DNA of 64,000 bases, taken from positions 1,736,001 through 1,800,000 of the forward strand of contig JAIXMF010000002.1 of assembly GCA_025201365.1 (NCBI GenBank), given 5' to 3'. The notes under the pieces are model-generated. The model worked only from the letters and a program-made list of their open reading frames with translations, had not been told where the DNA came from and did not search any database. This document shows, in pieces, positions 1 to 14,320 of this stretch. Every line of letters starts with the position of its first letter. Position 1 is the first letter of the stretch. The DNA comes from Syncephalis plumigaleata (lineage: Eukaryota > Zoopagomycota > Zoopagomycetes > Zoopagales > Piptocephalidaceae). The position numbers and the translations under genes were made by a program.

Positions 1-185
1 ATATATCGTACAGATATATCCTACCACAGGCAGTCCTTTGTTGTTTAACGATCCCCAGTTCTTGTTCTCGTTGTTATTGTTGTTGTCGCTAGTAGTAGTG
101 TGACTTTAACTTCCATTCTTCTTTCGTCTTACCCCATTATACACTTGATTTATCATCTTTACTAACGGATTATCCTTCTATTATC

Positions 186-3180
186 ATGTCATCGTCTGGC
201 TCTCCCTCCGTAGAGAGAAGCGAATCCGTGGCTGACGACGGTACCAAGACCGAGGTTACCACCACCACTACCACCGCCGATGATGGTACCATTACCATTG
301 AAACGGTTACAGTGGTGACCAAGCCCGATGGTAGCTCTAATACCACGACGCAAGTCGAGACCTTCACCGAGGAAGTCATCGAGGAGCAACCGGTGGTCGA
401 GGCCACCCAAAAGGATGCTGTCGTCGTTCCAATGACCGAGATCAAACGATCATCCGCCGAGTTGGCCAACGCTGACGAGAAGGATGCCCACAAAGGTACC
501 GGCAAGTTGGAGATCGAGGAACACGTCCACGTTGAGATGGCCGAGGAAATCGACGAGGAACTAGAGAAGCTTCTCCACACCGATCACACCAAGGGTTTGA
601 CCAGCGAGGAGGCCGCTAAGCGTCTCGAGGATTTCGGTCGTAATGAAATTGCCGAGGTCAAGCACAATCCATTCCTCAAGTTCCTTTCCTACTTTACCGG
701 TGCCATTGCCTTCCTTATCGAGATTGCCGCCATTCTATCCGGTGTCGTCAAGGACTGGACGAGTCTCGCCATTATCATTGTGTTGTTGATTGTCAACGCC
801 GTCATCGGTTTCATCGAGGAGGCTCGTGCCGAATCCGCTCTCGACGCTCTTAAGAACACCCTCGCCTTGAAGGCTCGTGTCTGGCGTAATGGTGAATTGA
901 TCGAAGTTGACACCGCCGAACTCGTTCCCGGTGACATTATCATTCTCCGTCTCGGTGACATTATCCCCGCCGATTGTCGTCTATTGGGTATCGGTGCCAC
1001 TGGTGAAGCCGTCGAAGATGACCTTCAAATCGATCAGTCCGCACTTACCGGTGAATCATTGCCCGTGCACAAGAAGAAGGGTGACACCGCCTACTCATCA
1101 TCCATCGTTAAACAAGGTCAAATGTTGTCTGTTGTCACCAAGACTGGTTCCCGCACTTTCATCGGTCGTGCCGCTAACTTGATGGCCATCACCACTGAAG
1201 CAGGTCATTTCCAGAAGATCGTCAATCAAATCGGTAACTTCTTGGTTGTTGTCACCTTGGTCCTCGTCATCATTCTTTTGCTCTACCAGACCCTTCACAT
1301 GAAGGAGAAGTTCTTGGATGCCTTGCGTGAAGTTGTCGTCTTGACTGTCGCTGCTATCCCTGTCGGTCTACCCACTGTTCTATCGGTTACCATGGCTGTT
1401 GGTGCTAAGCAACTCGCCAAGAAGAAGGTTATCGTTAAGCGTTTGACCGCCGTCGAAGAAATGGCCTCCGTGAAGATTCTCTGCTCCGACAAGACCGGTA
1501 CCTTGACCCTTAACGAGTTGACCTTCGACGACCATACCTCTGCGCTGGCTACTCCGCCTCCGACTTGCTATTGAACGCTTACCTCGCCTCGGAACCCGGT
1601 GCCAACGATCCTATCGAGAAGGCCGTACGTACTGCCGCCATCGAGAAGGTCGAGATCTTGAACAATGTTGATAAGACTCACGAGATTCCCGGATACAAGG
1701 TCACCTCCTTCCTTCCATTCAACCCGGATACCAAGCGTACTCAATCCACCGTCACTAACACACCACCGGCGAACAATTCCGTGTCTCAAAGGGTGCTCCA
1801 CAAGTTATTGTCAAATTGGTCGGTGGTCACGATGCCGCCGTCATGGCCGTCAACGATCTTGCTCGACGTGGTCTACGTGCCTTGGGTGTCGCTCGTACCG
1901 TGCCCGGTAGTATGGATGAATGGGAACTCGTCGGTATGATCTCGTTGCTCGATCCACCACGTCCCGACTCTGCCGAAACCATCAAGAACCTCGCCCATAT
2001 GGGTGTCGAAGTCAAGATGATCACCGGTGACCAGCAGATTATCGGTAAGGAAGTTGCCCACCGTCTCGGTATGCAACGTGTCATTCTCGATGCCAACAAG
2101 TTGGTCGAACCCGGTGTGCCCGAGGAGGAAATCGTACGTCGTTGCGAGCGTTCCGATGGTTTCGCCCAGGTCATTCCCGAGCACAAGTACCGTGTGGTGG
2201 AACTCCTCCAAGAGAAGGGCTACCTCGTCGGTATGACTGGTGACGGTGTCAATGACGCGCCAGCTCTTAAGAAGGCCAACGTTGGTATTGCCGTACACGG
2301 ATGTACCGATGCCGCTCGTTCCGCCGCCGATATCGTGTTGTTGGCTCCTGGTCTATCCACCATCTGTGATGGTGTCACCACTTCACGCGCCATCTTCCAA
2401 CGTATGCGTTCCTATGCTCTTTACCGTATCACCTCCACCATTCATTTCTTGATCTTCTTCTTCATCATTATCTTGGTCGAGAACTGGAAGATGAGCCCAT
2501 TGTTGCTTATCATCATTACCATCCTCAATGATGCCGCCACCTTGGTCATCGCCGTGGATAACGCGCAAATCTCGGAACAACCCGATAAATGGCGTCTAGG
2601 TCAATTGATCACCTTGTCGTTCATTCTCGGTCTCTTCTTGACTGCCGCTTCATTCGCTCACTTCTACATCGCTCGTCACATCCTATTCAACCAGCATCCA
2701 GATGACCACCCATTGGCCATGGACAAGTTGACCACCGTCATGTACTTGCACATCTCGTCGTGTCCTCACTTTGTCATCTTCTCCACCCGTTTGTCCGGCT
2801 ACTTCTGGGAGAATCTGCCATCGCTCATTTTCTTCGTGGCCATTATCGCCACCCAGATTCTCGCTATGTTGATGTCGATCTTTGGTATTCCAGGCGAGTT
2901 GGCTGCCTTCGGTCCAGCTTGGGGCTTCGCCATCATCTTCATCTCGCTCGGTTACTTCATCGTGCTCGACTTTGTCAAGGTTCAAGTGCTACGCATGTGG
3001 TCCTTCGAACTCACCGCGACCTTGTGGCCATCACCCGCTCGTCGTCGCAAGTTGGTCCAACGCAAGCAACAAGCTATCGTGGATGCTCGCGTACGCTCCA
3101 ACATCGAGAAGGCACGCAAGGTTATCACCATGTCCAAGGTGATCCTCGCCTTCAAGACTGCCGCTCAACAAAAGCAATAA
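186..3180 (+). CDS. PMA1: Plasma-membrane P-type H+-ATPase
   Basis: A proton-pumping P3A-type ATPase that energises the plasma membrane. Seen: an actuator-loop LTGES, the phosphorylation site CSDKTGTLT, the hinge TGDGVNDAP, and about ten hydrophobic segments in the usual 2+2+6 arrangement. The first ATG after a pyrimidine-rich leader begins a roughly 100-residue Thr/Glu-rich cytosolic extension, longer than in yeast Pma1, followed by the conserved KGLTSEEAAKRLEDFGRNE region. Total length is about 998 residues against roughly 920 for yeast. The C-terminal tail is short and basic. No intron is visible. The frame shifts twice inside the catalytic domain, near 1532 and near 1762, and each is explained by one missing base; protein identity continues unbroken across both. 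I infer sequence errors in a working gene. It could also belong to the related H+-ATPases of non-fungal protists. Confidence 0.93.
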
Positions 3181-3839
3181 GATTATTCCCTATCTCTCTC
3201 TTTCTCTTCACATTATTATAGTAGTAGGCTAGCACACCATCTCTCGTATATCGTATCGTCTCATTTTCTCTTTCGCGTTTACTTGTGATTCCCTGTTATT
3301 ATTGGAGAGAAACGATGATGAATAATATAATAATAATGGATGTTAGTTAGTAATCTGTTCTGTTCCCTAGTAGATGGATTCTCGTTCCTTTCTCTTGATA
3401 TGTCTCTGTCTGTCTATCGATGTTGTTGATGTGTTGTAAAATCACAACATACACGTACACACTTGCTTGCACATGCTCTCTCCCCTCTTCTTCTATTCGT
3501 ATACCTGTACTACTATGAATAGATATAGATATGCGATCCTCTTATTATATTAAGCATGATGTTGTGACCTATGGCAATCATTTTCTTCATCCTCTTCGAT
3601 ATTATCATTAGTTTATCCTATTACTTTCAACAATAACAGCAAACACACATTATCATTCATCTTTCCTTTTCCCCTTTTTCTTTCTCGTAAATGCTCAGCA
3701 CCCAGTTTTTACACCGTTTTACTATTAAAGAGTATTTTTTCAAATAATTATTTACTAATCTAAATGTGTTATGTTGTTCTATTCTATTCTACTACAAGTG
3801 TACCAATAGAGTTCAATATATATACGTGTGTGTGGTTGA
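3181..3839. other. Intergenic, convergent 3' ends of H+-ATPase and GPHR
   Basis: Pyrimidine-rich downstream sequence of the H+-ATPase with several AATAA-like signals. The GPHR gene reads toward it from the other side. I see no credible gene or RNA here. Confidence 0.6.
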
Positions 3840-4876
3840 TCAGTAATACTTTTTGCTATTTGCTTCGTAGTTTGACGACCATCGATGTGTTGATTGATCA
3901 TTGTTATCATCGTAATTACTCAAGCGTAAAATGGTACTATTACTACTGCCACCATTATTAGCACTATTGGAGGCATTACTTAGTTCTACACCTGTGAAAT
4001 GCTTATGCATAAAGAATAGAGCAATACCACTGAGAATGGCACTAACTAGAAAGATGACATCAAACCAACGATGATAAAAGTTGAATTCAATGGTGGATAA
4101 CACATCCGATATAATTTCCCTATAGTAAATAACAATCAAATGTTGCTACTATTAAACTACTGCCATTAAATGATGATAATGACATGATACTTACCGATAC
4201 TCGGTGGGTAGACTCATACGCATGAGTAACACGGAACTAAGAAAGTACATGCCCATAATCTGAGCGAGGAATAGAACCATAGTCTCAGGTGATACATTAC
4301 TGACAGAAGCACGAAAGAACTATTTGATAATAGCGAATAGGAATAAATAAAAGAATGTCACATATGTAGTGCTAATTACCTTTGTTAATTGAATGAGTAG
4401 ACCACGAATAGAGCATAATATCATAATGCCTACGAATATAAAACTCAATTGTTGTGACAATGTTTGAACATCAATATTCATATCAATATACGGACCAAGT
4501 AGAGCGAGACTATAAGTAATCGGATCTGTTTTACCAATACGATTAAATAGAATATTGATGATTGCCTATTATTATAATAGTAAGTGACTATATAGACGTG
4601 TGTGTATTCAATCAATCTAATTACCATAAACACTTTATAGATACAATAGCCACTGAATATATATCCTAATACATTATAGTATTGACCTTTCCATGTTTGT
4701 GCATAAGCAATACGATCCTGTATGAAATAGTTATAAGCATGTGTGTATGCATAGTAATTGATAATAGCATACCATTTCTATATACAACTCTTCCAATTCT
4801 AAGAATAAATTCTGGGAGAATCCTTCAATATGTTTTGTTTCCTCTTTTAATGCAGTCACATCTATTCATTTGTATG

Positions 4877-4910
<34 letters not shown>

Positions 4911-6076
4911 TAACTAATTAGAAAGTAATAAGATGACTTACTTTCACCACCTCCAAATCTACCGGCTACATTAAACATACGTCGCATTAATCCCGTGGCA
5001 CCTGTAGACTAATGATAGTATATCCATATACATTGGTGTATTAAACAACTGTGTCTATGTATTTATAGATGATCCACTTACGGTCTCTGTACCCTTTTGT
5101 CGTATTTGTGCGGTAACAATTCGTTTCCGTTTACTAACAAGTGTGTCCATAAGTTGACCGAGTTTCCTTTCAGTTGCTTGTATATCCGTTATATCTATTT
5201 TACTATCAATTATAAGTGATATTAGTCATCATATATATCACTATATTGCTTACTATTATACATGCTAGAATAGTTACCGTAGAAATACAAATAGTGTGGT
5301 GTAAGGACTGTTGACAGCACCGAAACCCGATAGAATAGCCATAAGTGTAACACCTAGTACACCGATTCTACTCATAAGCGGTGTCATGGATAACCAACCT
5401 TTATTGTCAATGAAGAAGGATATTAGTAAATAGTTACAATACTCTATAGAAGACTTACTTTGATCAGCATCGATGGTGCGCTCAATGGGGAAATAGTCGC
5501 CTAGTTGCCAGAATGACATGAATAGAACGAGCCAGATAGCACTAGTGAATTCAAGTCGACGTCGTTTTATGAAATCTTTTTACATTACATGTCATGATAC
5601 AATTGGTAAGCATATATCCATGTCATACTATTCATGTTATACAATCCCTTACCCTTATCGATGTTGCCCAAGAAGACATAGATATGATAGATGGGAATGG
5701 CACCGATAACTAATGCCAATAATAGACCAAGATTGATTCTCCATAATAGCCATCGTGAACTTGCATATACGCACATACAACGATATAGATGTTAGCAATG
5801 ATATATATATATATATATATAGTGTACACTCGCTAGTATAACTTACTTTTTAGTAAGTGAACCCGTGATCTCAAAGATAATCAACTGGAATAGACCACAA
5901 CTAGCGCTGAATGTCAATGAGAATACGGCTTGCACGCCCATTGTATGCTTCCTAGAGGCAACTGCATAGTCGTGGAATAGTTTGTTCACTAGGAACACCC
6001 AACCAATGGCAAAGTAAAGAGCCTGTGCACCTAATGCCACTATAAAATCTACAATAGTACGATCCCACCAAGTCAT
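3840..6076 (-). CDS. GPHR: Golgi pH regulator (GPHR/GTG family) membrane protein
   Basis: A polytopic membrane protein of the Golgi/ER. Animal members act as an anion channel supporting acidification; plant members are called GTG. Seen, in order: an N-terminal helix block starting at MTWWDRT (ATG at 6076), a second block near 5750, the hallmark [20 protein letters not shown] near 5300-5390, a charged coiled-coil region near 4920-5190, the segment [18 protein letters not shown] near 4200-4270, and the last helix block with [17 protein letters not shown] near 4030-4110. Eight or so exons are separated by short GTAAGT...TAG introns, two of which hold long AT runs. An upstream in-frame ATG at 6166 exists, but the 6076 start matches the family N-terminus better. 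Exon joins between 4300 and 5200 were inferred from splice signals, so their exact borders are uncertain. Confidence 0.9.
4880..4907. repeat. (AT)n dinucleotide run inside a GPHR intron
   Basis: About 14 uninterrupted AT units inside an intron. Similar intronic runs lie at about 5800-5820 (GPHR), 9224-9252, 11288-11308, 11826-11842 and 12655-12669 (Sec7 gene) and 16758-16773 (SET1). Confidence 0.9.
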
Positions 6077-6514
6077 ATTGCTATTAGTCTTGACAATAAG
6101 GGAAATGACGTTAAATGGAAATAGTAGAAGGTTACTAGACAAGAAGGATAAACGTCGTTGACGCAATAGATACCAATGATTAAGACACGTTCATTGGCTG
6201 GCGTCACAGCCATACACTCATTCATTCACTTACTCACTCACTCACTTACATTATATGCTTCATCGATATCTTGTTTAAAGGGTTCACACCGTTACATTCT
6301 CTTGGCGTTTATTGTGGTTGCTGTTGTTCATTCATTGTCCGGTTGTCGTCTAGTTCCTAGTCTTTCTTTCTACTACCGCTAGTTCAACATACATACACAT
6401 ACATATACGCGTGCACACTAAGTTAATACGCTTTACTATTTACATTGGCTCTTTCTCTTTCTCTTTCTTTCTCTATACATAGACTGTCTCGTTTAGTTCT
6501 ACTTACTTGAAGGC

Positions 6515-9217
6515 ATGTCTCTGCAGGAGAATGAAGAAATAGTCCAGGTGGACAGGGTGGAGGAGACAGAAGCGATAGATGAGAAGGCATCATCGCAGTC
6601 AATAGCCACACCGACTGGCGATACTCCTACAACAGATGATACAAACAGTATTACTTCAACTAAAGAGATTAGTATGACGGCAACGGAAGTCAGTGTAGTT
6701 GAAGAAGTTGAACTGGAAACTACTACTACTACCACCGCCACTACCACTACTGTTACTAGTACTTCAACAAACAGTAATCATAGTGATAATCATATTGAAA
6801 TAGATAATGCTACAGAAATGAAAGCATTATCGGATGCAGGTAGTGCATTTGAAGAATTGCTTGAGATACCACTAGAAGACAAGGATATAGCGACAGCCTC
6901 ATTGATTCTAGAGGAGACAGACTATGTTGATATGCCGGAGAATGCATCGAATGACAATGCATCTGTCAATGCAGTCAACGCAGTCAATACTCAAGAAGTA
7001 GTAGATGAAATGACCACTGAATCTGCTACCCATGAGACAGAGCAAGCATTTACCGATGAGCAACCGACTATGGAGGAATCTACTGCAAGTGTAGCAATTG
7101 CATTATCTGATACTATTGAAGGTAGCAGCAATACAGATCGACAACCTTCATCAGAGAATGTAGAAGGAAGGTTAGTCAAACGGCTTCGCATGTATCATCG
7201 TCACATGAGGATGAGAATACAATGGAGGCAACTGCATCTACTACGAGTGTACCCATGCCTGTATCACCAATGGTATCGACAAGTACGGTGTTCTTGGATA
7301 AAGCACTCAAAACTATTGCAGCTAGCAGAGAAGCAAAGCGTAGTAAAGAATTGGCCGAGTCAACACAAAAAGCTATTGGTAAGTGATTGTGTAGACAAGT
7401 TGAGTGTATTAGTAGATTAATTGCTGTTACTGCTACTACTGCTGCTTTACAGATCTACTAGCAATGGAAGATGCTACTCGTCAATTAATGCAAGTATCCG
7501 TCTATCTATCATTTACACGATTGTAATAGCTAACTTATTAATGTGTATTAGAATGAACATCTACACTGTATTTACACCATTACAATTAGCATGTCATACA
7601 GGTAGTATTCCCTTGACTATAGCCGCAATTGATTGTATCGAGAAGTTGATATCGTACAAGTTGATTGGATCTGATGCATATGATCAGCAGCAAGCAGCAG
7701 CAGCAACAAACTATACCCAAATCAACAACTAGCAATGAAGCGATACATCAGATACTGCAGTAAATGATGAATCGACAACAGCTGATCATACAACTAATGA
7801 CACTGATCAAGTAGAGAAAGCAGAAGATGCAAATATCGCTGCAATGGAGGAACAAGATATCAAGGTGAAGAAGACAATCATTGACGACATTGTTACAGTG
7901 ATTTGTGATGCTTTTATCGGCGAGAATACTGATGATAAGGTGACATTACAAATTATTAAGGTGAGAGTCTATTACTACTAGCAAATACTTTTCATTACTA
8001 ATGTATGTCATTATTCATTAGGCATTATTGGCAGCAGTGTCTCAATCAGAACGTCCTGTACATCAGTCAGCATTACTACGTGCTGTTCGTACCACTTACA
8101 ATATATTCCTACTATCGAGTAATCCAGCAAATCAAACAATTGCACAGGGTACACTTACTCAAATGGTGAATATTATATTTACACGGGTTCAAATTGATCC
8201 AAAACTACGTAATCCAACTGAAGATGCGGATACACCATCAGCTACTACTACTACTATGACAGCAACTACTACTATCAATGAAGAAGGAGAGGAAGAGGTG
8301 AGGAAGTAGAGAAGAAGACTGACGATGATAGTAATGAATCAAAGGAGGAAAATGATATGCCTCAGTTGGAAGTAACTGAATCTACGGAGGCCATTCATTC
8401 AGCTGATGTAGGGAATCATGAGACAAGGTAAGTTCAATAGAAGTACTCGTTGATGGTAATAGTAATAATATGTCATAGTAGTGCTGGTAAAAGTAGCAAT
8501 GACTCAGTGGCTTCTTCATTGTCATCCACCGATGTTGAAATTAGAGATGCCTATCTAGTATTCCGTGCTCTATGTAAACTATCAATGAAACCTGTACCGA
8601 ATGATAGGTAACTATTAGATAATATCTCTACTTGATAACTATGCTTATGATTGTTGTCATCATTACTAGTGCTACCGATCTACGCTCTTTATCGATGCGA
8701 TCCAAGTTACTGGCCCTTCATCTTGTACTTGACGTGCTAGCCACTCATCAACTTGTTTTCCTAGCTCCTGTAGCTGTAGTAACCACTAATCCCAATGGTA
8801 CTGCAGGCACACCGGCAACGACAACATTTATCTCGACTATTAAACAGCATCTCTGCTTGACATTGAGTCGCAATCTAGTGTCAGTGATACCGGCAGTATT
8901 CGAATGTGCATTGGAACTATTCTGGCAAGTATTATGCAACTTCCGTATGTTCCTAAAGGTAATATCAATGACATTACTATTAGTATTAGTATGATTAACA
9001 TGTATAATGATTGACGATAATAGAAAGAAATTGAAGTGTTCTTTACGGAGATCTTTCTACCAATATTGGAAATGAAGAATTCGCCATTCCAACAACGTCT
9101 CGCCTTACTTAGCGTGTTGACACGTATCTGTGATAATCCACAAATGCTAGTTGAACTCTACCTCAACTATGATTGTGATCGTGAAGCGTTGGCCAATATT
9201 TATGAACGGTAAGCGAT

Positions 9218-9255
<38 letters not shown>

Positions 9256-12200
9256 TTCGATAATAGTGACTAACTTGTACTATTCCTAGTCTGGTGAATG
9301 TTTTATCCAAGACTACTACTTCACGTTCACTAGCACATGATAGTAACAACAATATTACGCTACAGAATGCACCTGCAGCAGCGGTAATTACGGCAGCTAT
9401 GCCACTTACCTCTGCCTCGGTAACACAAGGTCATCTTACTAGTTCTACTGCAAATGTCGCAACTGCTGAAATATCTATTCGGTATAAAGCACTCGAGTCA
9501 CTTGTATCGATTCTTCGTTCACTCGTCAATTGGAGTGATAAGAATGATGGCGACTATCCAATACGGCAACGACGAATGGTAATAGCAATCATTTACTGGA
9601 TGAAACACGTTCCACAGGTGGTGGTGAGCGTCGTTCATCACGTAATTCACTAGATACAGTACGTACGGGTCAGGGTGATACAGATTCCATAGTGGATACA
9701 CCATTAGCAACAACAGGAACATCACATAGTGGATCTGATATAGCATCTACTATTACTAATGATGATCCGGAGCATTTCAGTCATAGGAAGCAGCGTAAGC
9801 AATTACTTGAAGAAGGAGTTCGACTATTTGGATGGAAACCGAAAAAGGTATATATATATATAAATATACTAGATTATTTGCTTACTTGCTTGTGTTAATT
9901 AGGGTATTCGAGCTATGCTCAATTCGGGTATTATTCCCAGTAATAATCCACAAGATATTGCGCAATTCCTATTAACCACTGAAGGAATTGATAAAACAAT
10001 GTTAGGAGAATACTTGGGTGAAGGGTAAGTAATATCGATATATATATATATATACTAGATTACTAATAACTATATAATTGAATAGAGATGCCGAGAACAT
10101 TGCTATCATGCATAGTTTCGTCGATTTAATGGATTTCCGTAGTTTAGGTTTCGTATCTTCACTACGACTATTCCTGCAATCATTTAGATTGCCGGGTGAA
10201 GCACAAAAGATTGATCGATTTATGCTTAAATTTGCCGAACGATATGTCATGTATAATCCTAATGAATTTGCTAATGCTGGTACGTGTATCGCGCTATTGT
10301 AGAAATAGAATAATAGTAATAATATTATTATCTATTAACCTGTATATGATAATAGATGCTGCTTACGTGCTAGCCTATTCGGTCATCTTACTTAATACGG
10401 ATCAACACAATAAACAGATCAAGAAGCGTATGACGAAGGAAGAGTTCATTCGTAATAATCGTGGTATTAATGACAATGCCGACTTACCTGTGGAGTATCT
10501 CGAGAATATATTTGACGAGATACGTAGTAATGAAATCAAGATGAATGACGCGAAGGACTCGACCATTCGTAAGGCGACGACTAGTGAGCAACAACACAAC
10601 TTTGAACATCTCAGTCAACGACAACGAAGGGAGGCATACGCCATAGCATCCGAGGAATTGGCAGTAAAGACAGAAGTAAGTGAATATGTTATATGTATAT
10701 GTATATATGTATATGTTGTATATGTATATGTATTTATGCATTGTTACTATTAATAGGCTGTATTGCGTAGTATGCGAAGGAATCGACAACGACGAACGAC
10801 CATTCAGGAGAATGTCACCTTCTTCAATGCATCTCACGCGGATCACGTCAAACCAATGTTTGAAATACCGTGGATGGCATTCTTAGCCGCACTCAGTAGT
10901 CCATTACAAGATTCAAACGATGCGACCATGATACGTATGTGTCTTGAAGGATTTCGACTAGCTGTTCATATTGTGGCCAGTTTCGAAATGGATCTAGCGC
11001 GTGATGCATTCATATCGACACTCGCCAAGTTCACACATTTAAGCAATCTAAATGAGATGAAACCAAAGAATGCGAAAGCCATTAAATGTCTATTAGAGAT
11101 TGCATTGGCGGAGGGTAATGCTCTTAAGGAATCATGGAAGGACATTCTATACTGTGTAAGTCGACTGGAACGCGTACAACTTATTACCGGTGGACTTGAC
11201 GAGGAGAAGATACCGGAATTATCGAATACACGTAAAGGATCAGCGTAAGCAGCATAGACCAATGATATACATACATACATACTAATGATATATATATATA
11301 TATATATACTTGTTTAGTACTAAGGGTGATGTAGCCGCATTAGCATCTGCACCCACTAGACGACCTTCACGACCTAGTCAATCAGGTGTAAGTAACAAAG
11401 TAATCATGTATATGCATTGTAACTATTGACTAAGATTACAAATACGATATCTAGCCAATGTATGATGAAGAGACTGCCATGGAGGCATCCTCACAAGAAG
11501 TTGTCATTATGGTGGATCGTATATTTACAACAAGTGCTCAGTTATCAGGAGTAAGTAGATGTCAATGTAAATACGAATAATGCATCACAATACTAATAGT
11601 ATCATTGCTTGTAGACGGCCATTAAACATTTTGTCGCGGCACTTAGTCAAATATCCTGGGAGGAGATCCAGTCATCATCACACAGTGATCATCCACGTAT
11701 ATTCAGTCTACAGAAATTAGTAGAGATATCCTACTATAACATGAATCGTATTCGTATGGAATGGTCGAATACATGGTCTATTATTGGCGAGCATTTCATT
11801 CAAGTAAGCAAATCTACATATCTAATATATATATATATATATATCTGACTAATTCATTCAATATCATTCAACTACTAGGTGGGAAGTCAGAGTCAGCAGA
11901 ATGCGTGTATTTTCGCCATTGATTCACTAAGACAATTATCGATGAAATTCTTAGAAAAGGAAGAATTGTCTAATTTCAAATTCCAACGCGAATTCCTTAA
12001 ACCATTCGTGCATATCATATCACATAGTTCAGATCCATCTATTAGAGATCTAGTAATTCGATGTCTTAATCAAATGATTGCTGCTCGATCCAATAATATA
12101 CGATCAGGTTGGAAGACCATATCAATGTATTTGTTGAGGCAGCCAAAGATGCAGATGGTAAGTAATCATGCTACTAAAATGAAGTGTATACTAATGACTA

Positions 12201-14036
12201 TATCGTGTATTAGAAACTATTGTTACTATGGCATTCAATAATGTCAAGATAATATTTACAAAACATTACACGGATGTCGTTGAGAATGGCAGTCTATCCG
12301 ATCTAGTATCCTGTTTTATCGAATTCTGTCGTAATGGCCAATATCAAAAGATTAGGTAAATTATTACTATTAGTGTTATCATATTCACTTGTTAATCTAT
12401 TGGTTGTCACTTAGTCTACAATCCATTGAGATGTTCCGACAAATCATGGATCGTATTACCGATAAGCAAACACCTAGTTTCGATTCATTAATTGCATCGG
12501 GTAACTTCTCTAGACCTAATATGCACACAGATGATCAACAACAACGTATATGGATACCCATTCTATTTGGTCTATTCGAAGTAGTCATGGATTGTAGTGA
12601 CTTGGAGGTGCGAACACGGTAAGTAATCATATACATACAGTAGACTATATACATTATATATATATATATGTGATTAGTGCATTGGATATTCTATTCGATG
12701 CCTTACGTAAACATGGTACTAGTTTCAGTACTTCATTATGGACATCTATATTTGATGGTATTGTATTCCCGATATTCAATGATATCAAATCACCCAATCG
12801 TCGATCACGATTTGCCAGTGCCGATGACATGACTGTATGGTTCTCTACGACATTGATCAAGGCATTGCGTAGTGTTATCAATTTGTTCACCTTTTACTTT
12901 GAGGTATTACGTCCACTACTTGATCGACTATTTGATTTATTATGTGCCTGTGTATCACAAGGTATGTCTACTACTGTATAGACTATTCATGATTGATATA
13001 CTTATGTGTATGTTAGATGATGAAGTGATTGCCAAAGCAGGATGTAGCTGTCTACTTGAATTGATTGAACGTAATGTCGATCATCTAGAGGAGAAGACGT
13101 GGAGTCAAGTGTGCACCACTTTTGTTCGTCTACTAAAGACGACTAGTCCATACGCGGTACTTCATGGCAACAATCAATCATCGACTGGTGGTAAACGATC
13201 CGATGCCATACCTGCCTCCGAGTTGACAGATGTGCAACGATGCAGCATGTACTGCACACTGCAACTAACAATACTACAAACAGTACGTGATATGTTTAAT
13301 GGGCCTGCTTATGCCGCGGTACAAGTGGACAATCTATTCAGTCTAGTGGATGCGGTGGCACGCTCTTATCGTCAAGCACAAAAGTTCAACAAATCGATCC
13401 AGTTCATGGAAAGTCATCCAGGTGAGTCATGCGAGAGAAGACGGATAAGCATTTTATTGATTATTAATTCATTATGCATATTCATAGGATTTGTTGCACT
13501 TATGCCACAACTACTCGAACAGGAGATTGGCTGTTTAACTGGATGTATTCACATGCTACTAGTCATGTACAAGGATAATGATGAACGATTAATGGAACAT
13601 GAAGCAGAAACGGAACGACGTCTATTCCCGTAAGTTGTTTGTATTATTACATGGCAATACATCAATGATAATAACATCACTCTTCTAGATTGAGTATGGA
13701 TACACTACATCGCTACAGTCTATTGACAGTAGGTGTAGAGGCGGTCCACGTACCGATGCATTCTCTCGTGTGGTAGTGGGCATATTAACGGCATTTAGTG
13801 ATCTACCAGATGATAAAGTAAGTGTAACCTTGTAACTAATTAATAATGATGTGTATTTACTTATATCGTCATTTGTATAGTTCCGTCGTAATTTGCCCAT
13901 GTTATACGAGCAAGTAATTCAATTGCTTGAACAAGCACCGGCCAAGGAAGTACGTAGAACCATGCATCGTTTCCTACAGCGTGTTGGTCAAGTGTATGGC
14001 ATTCTAGATACAACGGGGACAACTACATCCAATTGA
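6515..14036 (+). CDS. SEC7: Sec7-domain ARF guanine-nucleotide exchange factor (Sec7/BIG type)
   Basis: The large trans-Golgi exchange factor that loads GTP on Arf. Seen: an acidic Ser/Thr-rich N-terminus (from ATG 6515), a DCB region with FLDKALKTIAASREAKRSKE near 7300 and RDAYLVFRALCKLSMKP near 8550, the HUS box NYDCD near 9170, the Sec7 domain at about 9903-10560 with the catalytic-glutamate motif FRLPGEAQKIDR and AYVLAYSVILLNTDQHN, then HDS repeats including DSLRQLSMKFLEKEELSNF near 11,920. More than 20 exons end at a TGA at 14,034. Of 15 intron acceptors I read in the first two thirds, 14 are TAG. Single-base offsets occur near 7170, 7690-7750 and 8300, all in the low-complexity N-terminal third. 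Domain order and length (about 2,000 residues) fit BIG/Sec7p rather than GBF1. Confidence 0.93.
9224..9252. repeat. (AT)n dinucleotide run inside a Sec7-gene intron
   Basis: About 14 AT units between the donor after YER and the exon starting LVNVLSKTT. It lies wholly inside the intron, one of the longest such runs in the window. Confidence 0.9.
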
Positions 14037-14320
14037 TTGATTGATTGATTGATATATCATTTCATTCACATACATTAAATAAAATCAAGTAGATCAATGA
14101 CGTAGTAATTAACAAGGAAGCAAATGGATAGATGATTTATAACATGATATTTTATTATTTAGATAGTTTGTATTAATGTTGGAAACAAAGCGTACATCAT
14201 CCACGATAACTATATAGATATAGATATATGAGTAGATATGAGTAGATTATAAAATACAATAAAGAGAAAAAGAAAAAGAGAGAGTATCATCTGTTCATAT
14301 AACACAAATAGTAAACGCGA

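Noticed and set aside
170-580. Minus-strand frames opposite the H+-ATPase start and similar long antisense frames elsewhere
   Set aside because: They are shadows of codon-biased coding strands, with Ser/Val-rich low-complexity translations and no splice or start context.
1532-1770. Frame breaks in the H+-ATPase as introns, programmed frameshifts or a pseudogene
   Set aside because: No splice signals flank the breaks and no slippery heptamer is evident. The same type of break occurs in many unrelated essential genes in the window, so sequence error is more likely.
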